Translations under genes and position numbers: made by a program | The notes under the pieces: model-generated | Databases searched by the model: none | Seen by the model: only the letters and a program-made list of their open reading frames with translations | What the model was told of the DNA's origin: nothing | From: CAWDLX01 sp963753485 | GTDB taxonomy: Bacteria > Actinomycetota > Actinomycetes > Mycobacteriales > Micromonosporaceae | Assembly: GCA_963753485.1 (NCBI GenBank) | Contig: CAVWCL010000001.1 | Coordinates: 310,001-374,000, forward strand | Direction: 5' to 3' | Length of the DNA: 64,000 nucleotides | In this document: piece by piece, positions 51,139-60,024 of the stretch | Layout: every line of letters begins with the position of its first letter | How positions within the stretch are numbered: position 1 is the stretch's first letter

Positions 51139-51849
51139 TCAGGCGACGCCGAGGTAGGCCTCCTTGACCGCGGGATCGGTGAGCAGCTCCTGCCCGGGGC
51201 CCGTCTTCACGATCCGGCCGGTCTCCATCACGTAGGCCCGGTGGGCCCGCGACAGCGCCTGCTGCGCGTTCTGCTCGACGAGCAGCACCGTGGTGCCCTG
51301 CTGGTTGATCTCCGTGATGATGTTGAAGATCTGCTGGATGAGCATCGGGGCCAGCCCCATCGACGGCTCGTCCAGCAGGAGCAACTTCGGCCGGCTCATC
51401 AGCGCGCGGCCGACCGCGAGCATCTGCTGCTCGCCGCCGGACAGGGTGCCGCCGGGCTGTTTGATCCGCTCCTGCAGCCGCGGAAAGAGGCCCAGCACCC
51501 GTTCGTAGTCCTCGCGGATCGCGGCCGTGTCCCGGCGGATGTACGCGCCCATCTCCAGGTTCTCGCGCACGGTCATACCGGGGAAAATGCCCCGACCTTC
51601 CGGGGCCTGGCAGATGCCACGGGCCACCCGAAGGTCGGCCCGCAGCCGGGTGATGTCCTCGCCGGCGAACCGGATCACCCCCGCCGAGACCGGGCGCAGG
51701 CCCGAGATGGCGCGCATCGTGGTGGTCTTGCCGGCGCCGTTGGCCCCGATGAGCGCCACGATCTCGCCCTCGTCGACCTGCAGACTGATCCCGTGCAGGG
51801 CCTGGATACGGCCGTAGAGCAGGGCCAGGTCTTTGATCTCAAGCAGCAT
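51139..51849 (-). CDS. livF: branched-chain amino acid ABC transporter ATPase LivF
   Basis: A 236-residue ABC ATPase: Walker A GANGAGKTT (~residues 33-41), signature LSGGEQQMLAVGRAL (~136), Walker B LLLLDEPSMGLAP (~156). It is the last gene of livKHMGF and overlaps livG by 11 nt. It energises uptake of leucine, isoleucine, valine or related hydrophobic amino acids. A 64-bp palindrome begins 4 nt before its stop. Confidence 0.95.
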   Translation of the reverse strand: MLLEIKDLALLYGRIQALHGISLQVDEGEIVALIGANGAGKTTTMRAISGLRPVSAGVIRFAGEDITRLRADLRVARGICQAPEGRGIFPGMTVRENLEMGAYIRRDTAAIREDYERVLGLFPRLQERIKQPGGTLSGGEQQMLAVGRALMSRPKLLLLDEPSMGLAPMLIQQIFNIITEINQQGTTVLLVEQNAQQALSRAHRAYVMETGRIVKTGPGQELLTDPAVKEAYLGVA

Positions 51850-52651
51850 CGGCGGGCACCCCCAGGTAGGCCGCGATCACCTTCGGGTCGGCCGCCACCT
51901 GCTGCGGCACCCCCTCGGCTATCTTGCGGCCGAACTCCAGCACGACGATCCGGTCGGTCACGCCCATGACCAGGCGCATGTCGTGCTCGATCAGGAGCAC
52001 GGTGACGCCGGTGTCGCGGATGCGACGGATGAGCTGCAGCAGCGAGTCCTTCTCGGCCGGGTTGAAGCCGGCCGCCGGCTCGTCCAGGCAGAGCAGGGTG
52101 GGCGTGGTGGCCAGCGCCCGGGCGATCTCGAGTCGACGCTGGTATCCGTACGGGAGATTGCGGGCGACCTCTCCCTCCCGATCGGCGATCCCGACGAACT
52201 CGAGCAGCTCCCGCGCGAGCGCCTTCCCCTGCTTCTCCTCCTGCCAGTGCCGGGGCAGCCGCAGCAGGGCCGCCGGAACACTGGCCCGATGATGGGCGTC
52301 CGCGCCGACCTGCACATTCTCCAGGGCGGTCATCTCGGAGAAGAGCCGGATGTTCTGGAACGTCCGGGCCATGCCCATCTTGGTGATCTCGAAGCGCTTG
52401 CGGCCGAGAAGCGTCTCACCGCGGAACCGGATCTCGCCCTCGGTCGGTGGGTAGACGCCGGTCATCGCGTTGAAGCAGGTGGTCTTGCCGGCCCCGTTGG
52501 GACCGATCAGGCCGAGGATCTCCCCCTCGTACAGGGTGAAATTGATCTCGCTGAGCGCGACCACGCCGCCGAAGCGCAGGGTGACGTTGTCCACCTCGAG
52601 CAAGGGCTTCGGCGATCGGTCGGTCTGGCGTGGGACAACGGGCTCAGTCAC
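51839..52651 (-). CDS. livG: branched-chain amino acid ABC transporter ATPase LivG
   Basis: A 270-residue ABC ATPase: Walker A GPNGAGKTT (~residues 53-61), a long helical insert before the signature (LPYGYQRRLEIARALA, ~173) as in LivG, and Walker B LLCLDEPAAGFNP. It pairs with LivF on the LivHM permease. It overlaps livM by 8 nt and livF by 11 nt, so the four are coupled. Confidence 0.95.
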   Translation of the reverse strand: MTEPVVPRQTDRSPKPLLEVDNVTLRFGGVVALSEINFTLYEGEILGLIGPNGAGKTTCFNAMTGVYPPTEGEIRFRGETLLGRKRFEITKMGMARTFQNIRLFSEMTALENVQVGADAHHRASVPAALLRLPRHWQEEKQGKALARELLEFVGIADREGEVARNLPYGYQRRLEIARALATTPTLLCLDEPAAGFNPAEKDSLLQLIRRIRDTGVTVLLIEHDMRLVMGVTDRIVVLEFGRKIAEGVPQQVAADPKVIAAYLGVPADAA

Positions 52652-53906
52652 CCACCACCACCTCCTTCTGCCGGTCCTTGTACTCGGCGGCCCGCCGGCG
52701 GTTGGGCCAGATGCCCTGGGGTCGGAAGATCATCATGATGATGAGGATCAAGCCGAAGAACCCGAACCGCAGCGACGTCGGGCTCACGTCGATGTTGCGG
52801 CCGGCGATCCGTACGGTCTCCGGCAGCCCGAACACCTGCCCGACGCTGCGCAACCACTCCGGCACATAGACGACGAGGAACCCGCCGAGGATCGCGCCGC
52901 CGATGTTGCCGGCGCCGCCAAGCAGCAGCGCCGCCAGCACCAGGATGGAGTTCTGCAAGGTGAACGTGCCCGAGTTGACGAACACGTTGTAGCTGGCGAA
53001 CAGTCCACCGGAGAGACCGCCGATGGCGGCACCCATGGCGAAGGCCCATAGCTTGAACTGGAACGTCGGCACACCCATCAGCTCGGCCGCGTCCTCATCC
53101 TCGCGGATCGCAATCCAGGCCCGGCCGACCCGGCTGCGCTGCAGGTTGCGGATGAGGAAGATCAATCCGATGATCACGGTCAAGCCGAGCCAGTAGTACG
53201 GCCGGGCGTTGAAGCTGAAGATCGGTGAGCCGTCCGGGAAGTTACCGGGTGGGTGCGGGATCTGTGGGATGCCGCCGTCGCCGTTGAGGATCCAGTCCTG
53301 CTGCTTGGCCACGATGAGGATGATCTCGGCGAAGCCCAGGGTCACGATGGCCAGATAGTCGCCGCGCAGCCGCAGCGTCGGCCAGCCGAGCAGCGCGCCG
53401 GAGAGCGTCGTGACCGCTATCGCCAACGGCATCGCGGCGATCCACGGCCACGGGCTGTGCCACCAGTTGTACTGGGTGATCAGCTTGCTCTGCGGCGAGG
53501 TCACCAGCGCCACCGTGTACGCGCCGAGCGCGAAGAACCCGAAGAAACCCAGGTCCAGCAGGCCGGCGTAGCCGACCACGATGTTCAGCCCGAGCGTCAG
53601 CATGATGATGTAGGTGCAGATGAACAACACCGAGGCCATGTCGTTGCCGGTGGTGTAGAGCGGGACGTACGTGCCGATCGGGATGTTCAGGTACTCGTAG
53701 AACCACGGGTTCGGCAGGATGTAGAGAAACGCCACGAACGCAACGATGAGTCCGATCCGGGCCGGCGTCGGCAGGTTGCCCCACCGCTCGCGGATGCCAT
53801 GGCTGGTCTTGCGCCACCATGCCTGGGCCCGCTGGCGAGGCGTCGGCGGCTTGCCGGGCGGCCGGTCGTCGGTGAGGAGCTGGTCCGGCAGATCACTCAG
53901 CGTCAT
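52644..53906 (-). CDS. livM: branched-chain amino acid permease LivM
   Basis: A 420-residue permease with ~9-10 hydrophobic segments and the LivM signature GLNIVVGYAGLLDLGFFGFF (~residues 108-127). An unusual ~45-residue hydrophilic N-terminal extension precedes the first TM. The coupling loop region (RVGRAWIAIREDEDAAELMG) contacts the ATPases. It overlaps livH by 4 nt (ATGA). Confidence 0.95.
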   Translation of the reverse strand: MTLSDLPDQLLTDDRPPGKPPTPRQRAQAWWRKTSHGIRERWGNLPTPARIGLIVAFVAFLYILPNPWFYEYLNIPIGTYVPLYTTGNDMASVLFICTYIIMLTLGLNIVVGYAGLLDLGFFGFFALGAYTVALVTSPQSKLITQYNWWHSPWPWIAAMPLAIAVTTLSGALLGWPTLRLRGDYLAIVTLGFAEIILIVAKQQDWILNGDGGIPQIPHPPGNFPDGSPIFSFNARPYYWLGLTVIIGLIFLIRNLQRSRVGRAWIAIREDEDAAELMGVPTFQFKLWAFAMGAAIGGLSGGLFASYNVFVNSGTFTLQNSILVLAALLLGGAGNIGGAILGGFLVVYVPEWLRSVGQVFGLPETVRIAGRNIDVSPTSLRFGFFGLILIIMMIFRPQGIWPNRRRAAEYKDRQKEVVVGD

Positions 53907-54853
53907 GCGCGGGCCCTCCCCAGCGATTCGCCCAGCAGGCCGGTCGGGCGGAACATCAGCAACGAGATAAGGACCAGGAAGCCGACCACGTCACGCCAGT
54001 TCGTGCCGAAGAGCGCCGCCGCGTAGTTCTCCACCAGCCCGAGCAGCAGGCCACCGACCAGGGCGCCACGCAGGTTGCCGATGCCGCCGAGAACGGCGGC
54101 CGAGAACGCCTTGAGGCCGAGCAGGAAGCCGGCCGTATTGGTGGTGTTGCCCACCTGCATATCGTTGAAGACCGCGGCGACCCCGGCCATCACGCCGCCG
54201 AGCAGGAAGACGAGCAGGATCACCCGACCCCGGTTGACTCCCATGAGGGACGCGGTGTTGGCGTCCTGAGCTACCGCCCTGATGCCCCGGCCGAACCGGG
54301 TGCGCTGCACGAACCAGTCCAGCACCACCATCATCACCAGCGCGACGCTCACGCAGATGACCTGGAACGGAGTGATCCGCCAGGGGCCCAACGTCACGAC
54401 CGGGTCGGTGGGCAGCAGCGCCGGGACCCCGGACGGGGCGCGCAGGGTGATGGTCCCCATGGCCTCGGAGAGCACGTACGAGGCGCCGATCGCGGTGATC
54501 AGGAACGCCAGCGGCGGCGCATTGCGATGTCGCAGCGGGCGGTAGGCCGCCAACTCGACGCCCATCGCCACCACCCCGGAGACGATGGCGGCGAACACGA
54601 TGCCGACCGCGATCATGGCCAACGCGAACCCCAGGGATGGCCGGTCGGAGTTGCTGTCCAGCCCGAACCAGCCCCAGATCCACAACGCCCCGAACGTGCC
54701 GAACATGAACACCTCGGAGTGGGCAAAGTTGATCAGCCGCAGCACGCCGTACACGAGGGTGTAGCCCAGCGCGATCAGCGCGTAAATGGCGCCCTGGGCG
54801 ATGCCCGTCGTGGTCAGAGCGGGGAAGCCGTGAAACAGGTCAGAGAAGCTCAC
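53903..54853 (-). CDS. livH: branched-chain amino acid permease LivH
   Basis: A 316-residue permease with ~8 hydrophobic segments and the LivH start GIAQGAIYALIALGYTLVYG (~residues 16-35). GTG 54853 is chosen because GGGAG lies ~6 nt upstream; the frame extends to 54919 but only through the intercistronic hairpin. It works with LivM as the membrane channel. It is separated from livK by 99 nt containing a strong hairpin. Confidence 0.94.
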   Translation of the reverse strand: MSFSDLFHGFPALTTTGIAQGAIYALIALGYTLVYGVLRLINFAHSEVFMFGTFGALWIWGWFGLDSNSDRPSLGFALAMIAVGIVFAAIVSGVVAMGVELAAYRPLRHRNAPPLAFLITAIGASYVLSEAMGTITLRAPSGVPALLPTDPVVTLGPWRITPFQVICVSVALVMMVVLDWFVQRTRFGRGIRAVAQDANTASLMGVNRGRVILLVFLLGGVMAGVAAVFNDMQVGNTTNTAGFLLGLKAFSAAVLGGIGNLRGALVGGLLLGLVENYAAALFGTNWRDVVGFLVLISLLMFRPTGLLGESLGRARA

Positions 54854-54883
54854 CGAGGACTCCCGAGGGTGGCCGTAAGACCT

Positions 54884-54921
54884 CGGTGCGGTCGGGAGAC
54901 TCAGCTCTCCCGACCGCACCG
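54884..54921 (-). terminator. 16-bp hairpin between livK and livH (attenuator-like)
   Basis: Arms 54884-54899 and 54906-54921 are perfectly complementary with a 6-nt loop. It lies 31 nt after the livK stop and about 30 nt before livH. It would let most transcripts end after livK, giving more binding protein than permease. Confidence 0.75.
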
Positions 54922-54952
54922 ATCCATCTAGTGGGGGCGTAACCCTACGGGG

Positions 54953-56116
54953 TCACGCGTTGGGGATCTGGATCTTCGGCACCCAGGCGCCATCCTTGGC
55001 CTCGAAGGCGAAGACCACGACCTGCGACGGGTCGAGCTCGCCGTTCGACTCCCACTTGTAGGTCACACCCGAGGCGTCGCCGGCCTTGTTGTAGCTGGTC
55101 AGCCACGCTTGAAGGTCGGCCCGACTGGTCTTGCCGGCGTCGATGCCCTGCAGGAAGATGTTGGTCACGTCGTACGCGACGTCGGCGTAGACACCGGCCT
55201 CGACGCCGAACTTGGTCTTGTAGTCCGCCGGGAAGTTGCCCTTCGCGTTGGTCGCCGGGGCGCACGGGCAGGTGGAGATGGTGCCCTCGACGTCCGCCTT
55301 GCCGGTGGCGCTGAGCATGTTGGCGTCGTTGATCCCGTCGCCGCCGACGAACAGGCCGTGCCAGCCAGCCGCCCGCAGCTGCTTGAGGAACGGACTCGCC
55401 TCGGCGGTGTAGCCACCGTAGAAGAGCGCGTCCGCGCCAGTGCCGACGACCTTGGTGACGATCGCGTTGAACTGACGGTCACCGGTGGTCACCTTGTCCG
55501 AGCCGACCAGCAGCGGCTGCAGCACGGTCTTCGCCTGGTCGGCCAGACCCTTGCCGTACGAGGAGTCGTCCTGGACCAGGTAGACCTTCTTCGCTGCGAC
55601 GACGTTGGCGATGTAACGGCCGGCCGCCGGCCCCTGCGCGAAGTCGTTGCCGACGCCGCGGTGGAAGATCTTCAGACCAAGCGTGCTCAGGCTCGGCCGG
55701 GTGGCCGACGGGGTGATGGTCGGCAGGGTCGCCTGGTTGAAGATCGGGAGTGCGACCTCGGACTCACCGGAGAACGCCGGCCCGACCATGCCGACGACCT
55801 TCGCGTCGCCGACAGCACTGTTGGCAAGACCGGTGGCCTTGTCCGGAGCGCCCTGCGAGTCGTAGGAAACCAAGGTCACCGTGCAGTCGGCGTGCGCCGC
55901 GTTGTACTTGTCGATGGCCATGGATGCGCCGTTCTTCATCGGCGTGACCAGGCCCGCGTTGTCGCCCGACAAGGCACCGAAGAAGCCAATCTTCAGGCCG
56001 CACACCTTTGACCCGGTTCCGCCGGGCGTCTCGTCCTTCTTACACGCTGCGGCACCGCCGACGATGAGTGCCGCCATCGCGACACCGCCGACGATCCGTA
56101 CGAGTTTCTGCCTCAC
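54953..56116 (-). CDS. livK: branched-chain amino acid-binding lipoprotein LivK
   Basis: A 387-residue exported lipoprotein (LVRIVGGVAMAALIVGGAAAC, lipid Cys near 25), followed by a periplasmic-binding type I fold (LKIGFFGALSGDNAGLV). It binds hydrophobic amino acids or related compounds. GTG 56116 is used rather than ATG 56137 because the ribosome binding site GGAGGAGAGG lies within the first codons of the longer version. It is the first gene of the liv operon. Confidence 0.94.
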   Translation of the reverse strand: MRQKLVRIVGGVAMAALIVGGAAACKKDETPGGTGSKVCGLKIGFFGALSGDNAGLVTPMKNGASMAIDKYNAAHADCTVTLVSYDSQGAPDKATGLANSAVGDAKVVGMVGPAFSGESEVALPIFNQATLPTITPSATRPSLSTLGLKIFHRGVGNDFAQGPAAGRYIANVVAAKKVYLVQDDSSYGKGLADQAKTVLQPLLVGSDKVTTGDRQFNAIVTKVVGTGADALFYGGYTAEASPFLKQLRAAGWHGLFVGGDGINDANMLSATGKADVEGTISTCPCAPATNAKGNFPADYKTKFGVEAGVYADVAYDVTNIFLQGIDAGKTSRADLQAWLTSYNKAGDASGVTYKWESNGELDPSQVVVFAFEAKDGAWVPKIQIPNA

Positions 56117-56381
56117 GGCTGTGAACCTCTCCTCCATTGACTTGCCTGGCGCCGTCCGGGGGGCAGCGCCTGCTGGACCTCATTGCCGGTCTGGCCGGGG
56201 ACGTTACCCACCTGGCAAGCTGATCGTAAGGGCAACAGCCGGCCGTTGATCCAACCGTTACGTCCCGTCCTGGACCGCCGTCCGGGTGAGTCTGACCTGC
56301 GATTTTGGCTGAACGTCCGCCGCTGCCTGCGACAACCCCGAGGTGTCGCACATCCCGACCCGGCCCAGCCCCGGCCGGCTG

Positions 56382-57545
56382 TCACCGGCCACCGGCGGCG
56401 CCGGCGTCCAGCCACAGCCGAGACGCCTGACCGTCGTCGATGACCAGCAACAATTGCCGGTCGTCGGCGACGACCACGCTGACAGTGTCCACCCTGGCCG
56501 GGGCCGGTTCCGGCAGCGCCACGGCTCGCCACGAGGTGCCCAGATCGTCCGATTCCCAGGCTTGGAACGCGGTCGCGTCGGAGGCGGTCGCCCACAGATG
56601 ACCCCCGGTCGCGGTGAGCCCGGTGGCCGACCCAGAACCGGCGCCATTGTTTCCGAAATATCCGACCAGTGCCCAGCCGCCCGATGCGCCGCCCCGCCAG
56701 ACGCCATACCCGCCGGCGCGCGGTCCCACCATCACCACGGACGACCCGGAGACCGCCACCCGCTGTGGATCCTCGAACGCCGGCGTCCCGGCCACGTGAA
56801 CCGACCGCCAGTTGCGCCCGTCGGTCGAGGTCCACACGGCCGGATCCCGGTTCATGGTGCGCACGTCGGTGACCGCGCCGGCGATGACCCAGCCCGCCGG
56901 CGTGGCGGCGACCGCGGCCGCCCAGGTGGTGTGACCGGCGCCGGAGGCGAGCGGCGGCGCGGGATCGTCCAGGGCGAACGTGCGGCCGTCGGCCGACCGC
57001 CACGCGGCGGCGCCGGTGACCCGGTTGCCGGTGAGCGCCCATCCTGGCGCACCGGCCGCCATGCTCAGCACGTCCACCCCGTCGGGACCGGCGAACAGGG
57101 TGTAGGGCACCTCGACCTCGATGAGGGTGCCGGTGGCGTCGGCGTACCAGGTGCTGTAGCGGAAGAAGCCGTGCGCGCCGCCGCTCTTCGCGCCCACCGC
57201 GGCCAGCGTGCCGTCGTGGCAGCCGGCCAGGTACAGCGTGTTCAGCTTGCCGTAGTAGGTCCGGCCGGCGACCCGTACCGGGCTCCAGGTCCGCGCGTCG
57301 GCGCTGGTCCAGGCGGCCGGACGAGGAGTACCGTCCGCGGCGGCGATGGCCCCGGTGACGTACCACCGGCCGGCACAGGTGGCCACGGCCCGGACCACCG
57401 CCCGCTCACCGGTGGCCAGGCCCGGCAGTGACACCTCCTGCCACGCCGGCCGCACGATGGGGTCGGGCGGTGCCGGCGGCAAAGCGGCGCATCCGGTGAG
57501 CAGTGCCCCGGCGACGACCAGTACGACGGCTCGGGCCCCGGTCAC
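56382..57545 (-). CDS. lipoprotein with sialidase-like beta-propeller repeats
   Basis: A 387-residue lipoprotein (lipobox LLTGC, Cys ~19). Repeated Asp-box-like units (SADARTWSPV, SADGRTFAL, STDGRNWRSV, SDDLGTSWRAV) mark a BNR/sialidase-type propeller with about six blades. No sialidase catalytic residues are seen, so it is probably a binding or structural protein outside the membrane. GTG 57545 lies 6 nt after TAGACT, a leaderless arrangement. Upstream of livK by 265 bp, same strand. Confidence 0.8.
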   Translation of the reverse strand: MTGARAVVLVVAGALLTGCAALPPAPPDPIVRPAWQEVSLPGLATGERAVVRAVATCAGRWYVTGAIAAADGTPRPAAWTSADARTWSPVRVAGRTYYGKLNTLYLAGCHDGTLAAVGAKSGGAHGFFRYSTWYADATGTLIEVEVPYTLFAGPDGVDVLSMAAGAPGWALTGNRVTGAAAWRSADGRTFALDDPAPPLASGAGHTTWAAAVAATPAGWVIAGAVTDVRTMNRDPAVWTSTDGRNWRSVHVAGTPAFEDPQRVAVSGSSVVMVGPRAGGYGVWRGGASGGWALVGYFGNNGAGSGSATGLTATGGHLWATASDATAFQAWESDDLGTSWRAVALPEPAPARVDTVSVVVADDRQLLLVIDDGQASRLWLDAGAAGGR

Positions 57546-57551
57546 CGGGCG

Positions 57552-57557
57552 AGTCTA
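57552..57557 (-). promoter_or_regulatory. -10 box TAGACT, leaderless arrangement
   Basis: TAGACT on the minus strand, 6 nt, then GTG 57545. No Shine-Dalgarno. Confidence 0.5.
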
Positions 57558-57573
57558 TGAACGCGGTCTCCTG

Positions 57574-57627
57574 GTTAGGAAGGGCACCCCGTCAACGCAT
57601 TCGGTTGTAAAGGGTGCCCGTGCTAAC
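57574..57627 (-). repeat. 54-bp palindromic element, copy 2
   Basis: Begins GTTAGGAAGGGCACCCC and ends AGGGTGCCCGTGCTAAC, centre AACGCATTCGGT. Same length as the copy at 44547. It sits in the short gap between the ANTAR regulator's stop and the lipoprotein promoter. Strand given is arbitrary. Confidence 0.85.
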
Positions 57628-57685
57628 GCCGATTCTCGCGCAGCCGAACACGGGGCACGAGACTGGAGAGGCAACGCCCCGGCGA

Positions 57686-58294
57686 TCAGGGGGCGGCGGG
57701 GGTGCCGAGGCCCGGCAGGTCCTCGGCGATGATCCGTTCCGCCACTTGGCGCATGGTCATCCGGTTGTCCATGGCCGCCCGCTGGATCCAGGTGAACGCC
57801 TCCGGCTCGGCCAGGTCGAACGCCGCCATCAGTCGGCCCTTGGCCCGCTCCACGAGCTTGCGCGCCTCCAGCCGCTCGGTCAGGTTCGCCACCTCGCTCT
57901 CCAACGCCTGCAGTTCGGCGAAGCGGGACAGCGCAATTTCGATCGTCGGGACCAGGTCGCTCTTCTGGAACGGCTTGACCAGGTACGCCATCGCGCCGGC
58001 GGCGCGCGCCCGGTCGACCAGCTCCCGCTGGCTGAACGCGGTCAAGATGATCACGGGGGCGATCCGCTCACCGGCGATCTTCTCGGCCGCGGCCAGACCG
58101 TCCATAATCGGCATCTTGATGTCCAGGATGCACAGATCGGGACGCAACTCGGCGGCCAGCCGGCAGGCGGCCTCGCCGTCGCCGGCCTCGCCGACCACCG
58201 CGTATCCCTCTTCGACCAACATCTCGCGCAGGTCGAGCCGGATCAACGCCTCATCCTCGGCAATGAGAACCCGACGGCTCTGCCCCTCGGTCAC
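57686..58294 (-). CDS. ANTAR-domain response regulator (PdtaR-like)
   Basis: A 202-residue regulator with a receiver domain (EDEALIRLDL acidic pair, LDIKMPIMDG phospho-Asp ~residue 61, LVKPFQK Lys) and a C-terminal ANTAR RNA-binding domain (LVERAKGRLMAAFDL ... AEPEAFTWIQRAAMDNR). ANTAR proteins bind paired hairpins in mRNA leaders and relieve termination. Orthologues sit at this spot, beside tRNA-Leu and polA, in many actinobacteria. GTG 58294 is chosen because GGTGGGGG lies upstream; ATG 58345 would start only 4 nt after the -10 box. Confidence 0.95.
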   Translation of the reverse strand: MTEGQSRRVLIAEDEALIRLDLREMLVEEGYAVVGEAGDGEAACRLAAELRPDLCILDIKMPIMDGLAAAEKIAGERIAPVIILTAFSQRELVDRARAAGAMAYLVKPFQKSDLVPTIEIALSRFAELQALESEVANLTERLEARKLVERAKGRLMAAFDLAEPEAFTWIQRAAMDNRMTMRQVAERIIAEDLPGLGTPAAP

Positions 58295-58349
58295 GGCCAA
58301 ACCCCCACCAGCACCCTCGCCTGCGCCCCCGCGCCCCTCCGGCATGCTC

Positions 58350-58355
58350 AGCGTA
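58350..58355 (-). promoter_or_regulatory. -10 box TACGCT for ANTAR gene
   Basis: TACGCT on the minus strand in the gap between the regulator and tRNA-Leu. It predicts a ~50-nt leader before GTG 58294. Confidence 0.42.
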
Positions 58356-58379
58356 GTCAGCTATTCTTGGACCCGCTGC

Positions 58380-58462
58380 GCCGGGATGGAGGAATGGCAG
58401 ACTCGGACGCCTCAAAAGCGTCTGCCCGAAAGGGCGTGCGGGTTCGAGTCCCGCTCCCGGCA
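58380..58462 (+). tRNA. tRNA-Leu (anticodon CAA)
   Basis: An 83-nt class II tRNA. Acceptor stem GCCGGGA/TCCCGGC, anticodon stem GACGC/GCGTC with loop CTCAAAA giving anticodon CAA for the UUG codon, long variable arm GCCC-GAAA-GGGC, and T arm GCGGG-TTCGAGT-CCCGC. The CCA end is not encoded. UUG is rare in this genome, as expected for 70%+ GC. Confidence 0.95.
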
Positions 58463-58521
58463 CGCGGCGGGCGCACGTGACGGAGTTGCGACTGTGACGG
58501 GACATGGCCGGGCGGCGTGCC

Positions 58522-58527
58522 TACCCT
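58522..58527 (+). promoter_or_regulatory. -10 box TACCCT for lipoprotein gene
   Basis: TACCCT lies 32 nt before ATG 58560, with GGAAGG between as ribosome binding site. Confidence 0.4.
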
Positions 58528-58559
58528 CGGCTCACCCCTGACCGGAAGGTGCGCACGCC

Positions 58560-59345
58560 ATGCCGACCTCAGCCCTTCGCCGTGCGGCCGCGGCCGCGCT
58601 GTTCCCGGCCGTCTGCGCACTCGCGCTGTCGGCGTGCGCCAAGCCGGGTACAGGCAACCAGTCCAACCCGCCGCCGACGGCCGGGCCGGGGACGAGCGTG
58701 TTTGGCAGCGTCGGCGCCACCACGAACCCGCCCGCGCCGCCGGCGCCGCCGACGTACCCGAACAGCGCCGAGGCGTACGCGAAGGCAGCGGTCGCCGCCT
58801 GGGCCGCAAAGGACACCACCCGGTTGAACCAGCTCGAGGTGGGCGGCGGCTCGCTGCACACGATGCTCGCCTGCGGCAACTGCTACGAGGTCCACTTCGC
58901 CCTGCACGGCACCTGTGACGGGGCCGCCGGCTCGTCCTATTGCCTGTTCTTCAACAAGGTCGGCGACCTGCTGCGGCTGCGCCTGGACAACACTCTGATC
59001 GGCAAGCCGCGCGCGGTCGGCCTCGGCAGTATCTTCGAACCCATCTCGTTCCCGTCGGATGACAAGGCGTACGCCCAGGAGGCGCTCGATGCCTGGCGCG
59101 ACGGCAACGACGCCCGGCTCAAGCTGCTCACCTCGGCCAACATGACCAGCGCCCAGGTGACCGCACTGGGGGCGAACCCGGCCAGCGGCTGGACCTACGA
59201 CCACAGCGAGGGCGCGATGGGCTCGACGTACCTCAGCTGGAACGACGGCGCCGGACACCTGCTCACGTTCCGGTTCGCCAACACGGGCCCGGCGCCGACC
59301 AGCGGCCCCACCAGCCAGCACCGCATCACCGAGATCCTGTACTGA
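58560..59345 (+). CDS. lipoprotein of unknown function
   Basis: A 261-residue lipoprotein (lipobox ALSAC, Cys ~22) with a Pro/Thr/Gly-rich linker (~residues 25-62) and two similar halves of about 95 residues. Each half opens with AYAKAAVAAWAAKD or AYAQEALDAWRDGND, followed by LLTSA/LEVGG-type helices, suggesting an internal duplication. One half has a Cys pair (CGNCYE ~104). No family recognised. GGAAGG precedes the ATG. Confidence 0.78.
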   Translation: MPTSALRRAAAAALFPAVCALALSACAKPGTGNQSNPPPTAGPGTSVFGSVGATTNPPAPPAPPTYPNSAEAYAKAAVAAWAAKDTTRLNQLEVGGGSLHTMLACGNCYEVHFALHGTCDGAAGSSYCLFFNKVGDLLRLRLDNTLIGKPRAVGLGSIFEPISFPSDDKAYAQEALDAWRDGNDARLKLLTSANMTSAQVTALGANPASGWTYDHSEGAMGSTYLSWNDGAGHLLTFRFANTGPAPTSGPTSQHRITEILY

Positions 59346-59398
59346 CCCCGGGGCCGGGACACGAGGGCGAAGCCGGCCCATGGTGATCGTCGCGGGCG

Positions 59399-59404
59399 TA
59401 CCAT
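59399..59404 (+). promoter_or_regulatory. -10 box TACCAT for MDMPI-like gene
   Basis: TACCAT lies 35 nt before ATG 59440; CGGAGGG lies between as ribosome binding site. Confidence 0.4.
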
Positions 59405-59439
59405 CGCCCACGACAGAACGGCGGACCGGAGGGATCACC

Positions 59440-60009
59440 ATGGCCATCGTCGACCTCTACACGCGTTGCGTCGATTCCTTCGTCGACCGGGTACGGGCGG
59501 TCGGCGCCGACCAGTGGACCGACCCCACGCCGTGCGCCGACTGGAGCGTGCGCCAACTCGTCAACCACATCGTCTACGAGCAGCTGTGGTCGGTGCCGCT
59601 CTTCGACGGCGCCACCATCGCGGAGGTCGGCGACCGGTTCGAGGGTGACCTGCTCGGCGACAACCCGGTCGGTCGGACCGAGGAGGCCGCCCGCGCGGCC
59701 AAGGCGGCCGCGGCGGCCGACGGCGGCCTCGCCCGTACCGTCCATCTGTCCTTTGGCGACACTCCGGCCGAGGAGTACCTCTACCAGCTCTTCGCCGACC
59801 ACTTGGTGCACGGCTGGGACCTCAGCGCGGCGACCGGCGGCGACCGGCGGCTGGACCCTGAGGCGGTGTCCGCCTGCGCCGCCTGGTTCGCCGGCCGGGA
59901 GGAGCTCTACCGTGGCGGCGGCGCGATCGGCCCGCGGGTCGAGGCCGGCCCGGACGCCAGCGAGCAGGACCGGCTGATCGGCGCCTTCGGCCGGGATCCC
60001 AACCGCTGA
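59440..60009 (+). CDS. TIGR03086-type DinB/MDMPI protein
   Basis: A 189-residue single-domain protein. Metal ligands are expected in DWSVRQLVNHIVYEQLW (~residues 35-51) and FADHLVHGWDLSAATG (~113-128), the TIGR03086 pattern. It is a second, shorter relative of the MDMPI protein at 25961 and probably thiol-dependent. CGGAGGG precedes the ATG. Function unknown. Confidence 0.9.
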   Translation: MAIVDLYTRCVDSFVDRVRAVGADQWTDPTPCADWSVRQLVNHIVYEQLWSVPLFDGATIAEVGDRFEGDLLGDNPVGRTEEAARAAKAAAAADGGLARTVHLSFGDTPAEEYLYQLFADHLVHGWDLSAATGGDRRLDPEAVSACAAWFAGREELYRGGGAIGPRVEAGPDASEQDRLIGAFGRDPNR

Positions 60010-60024
60010 CCCTCGGCCGGGGCC

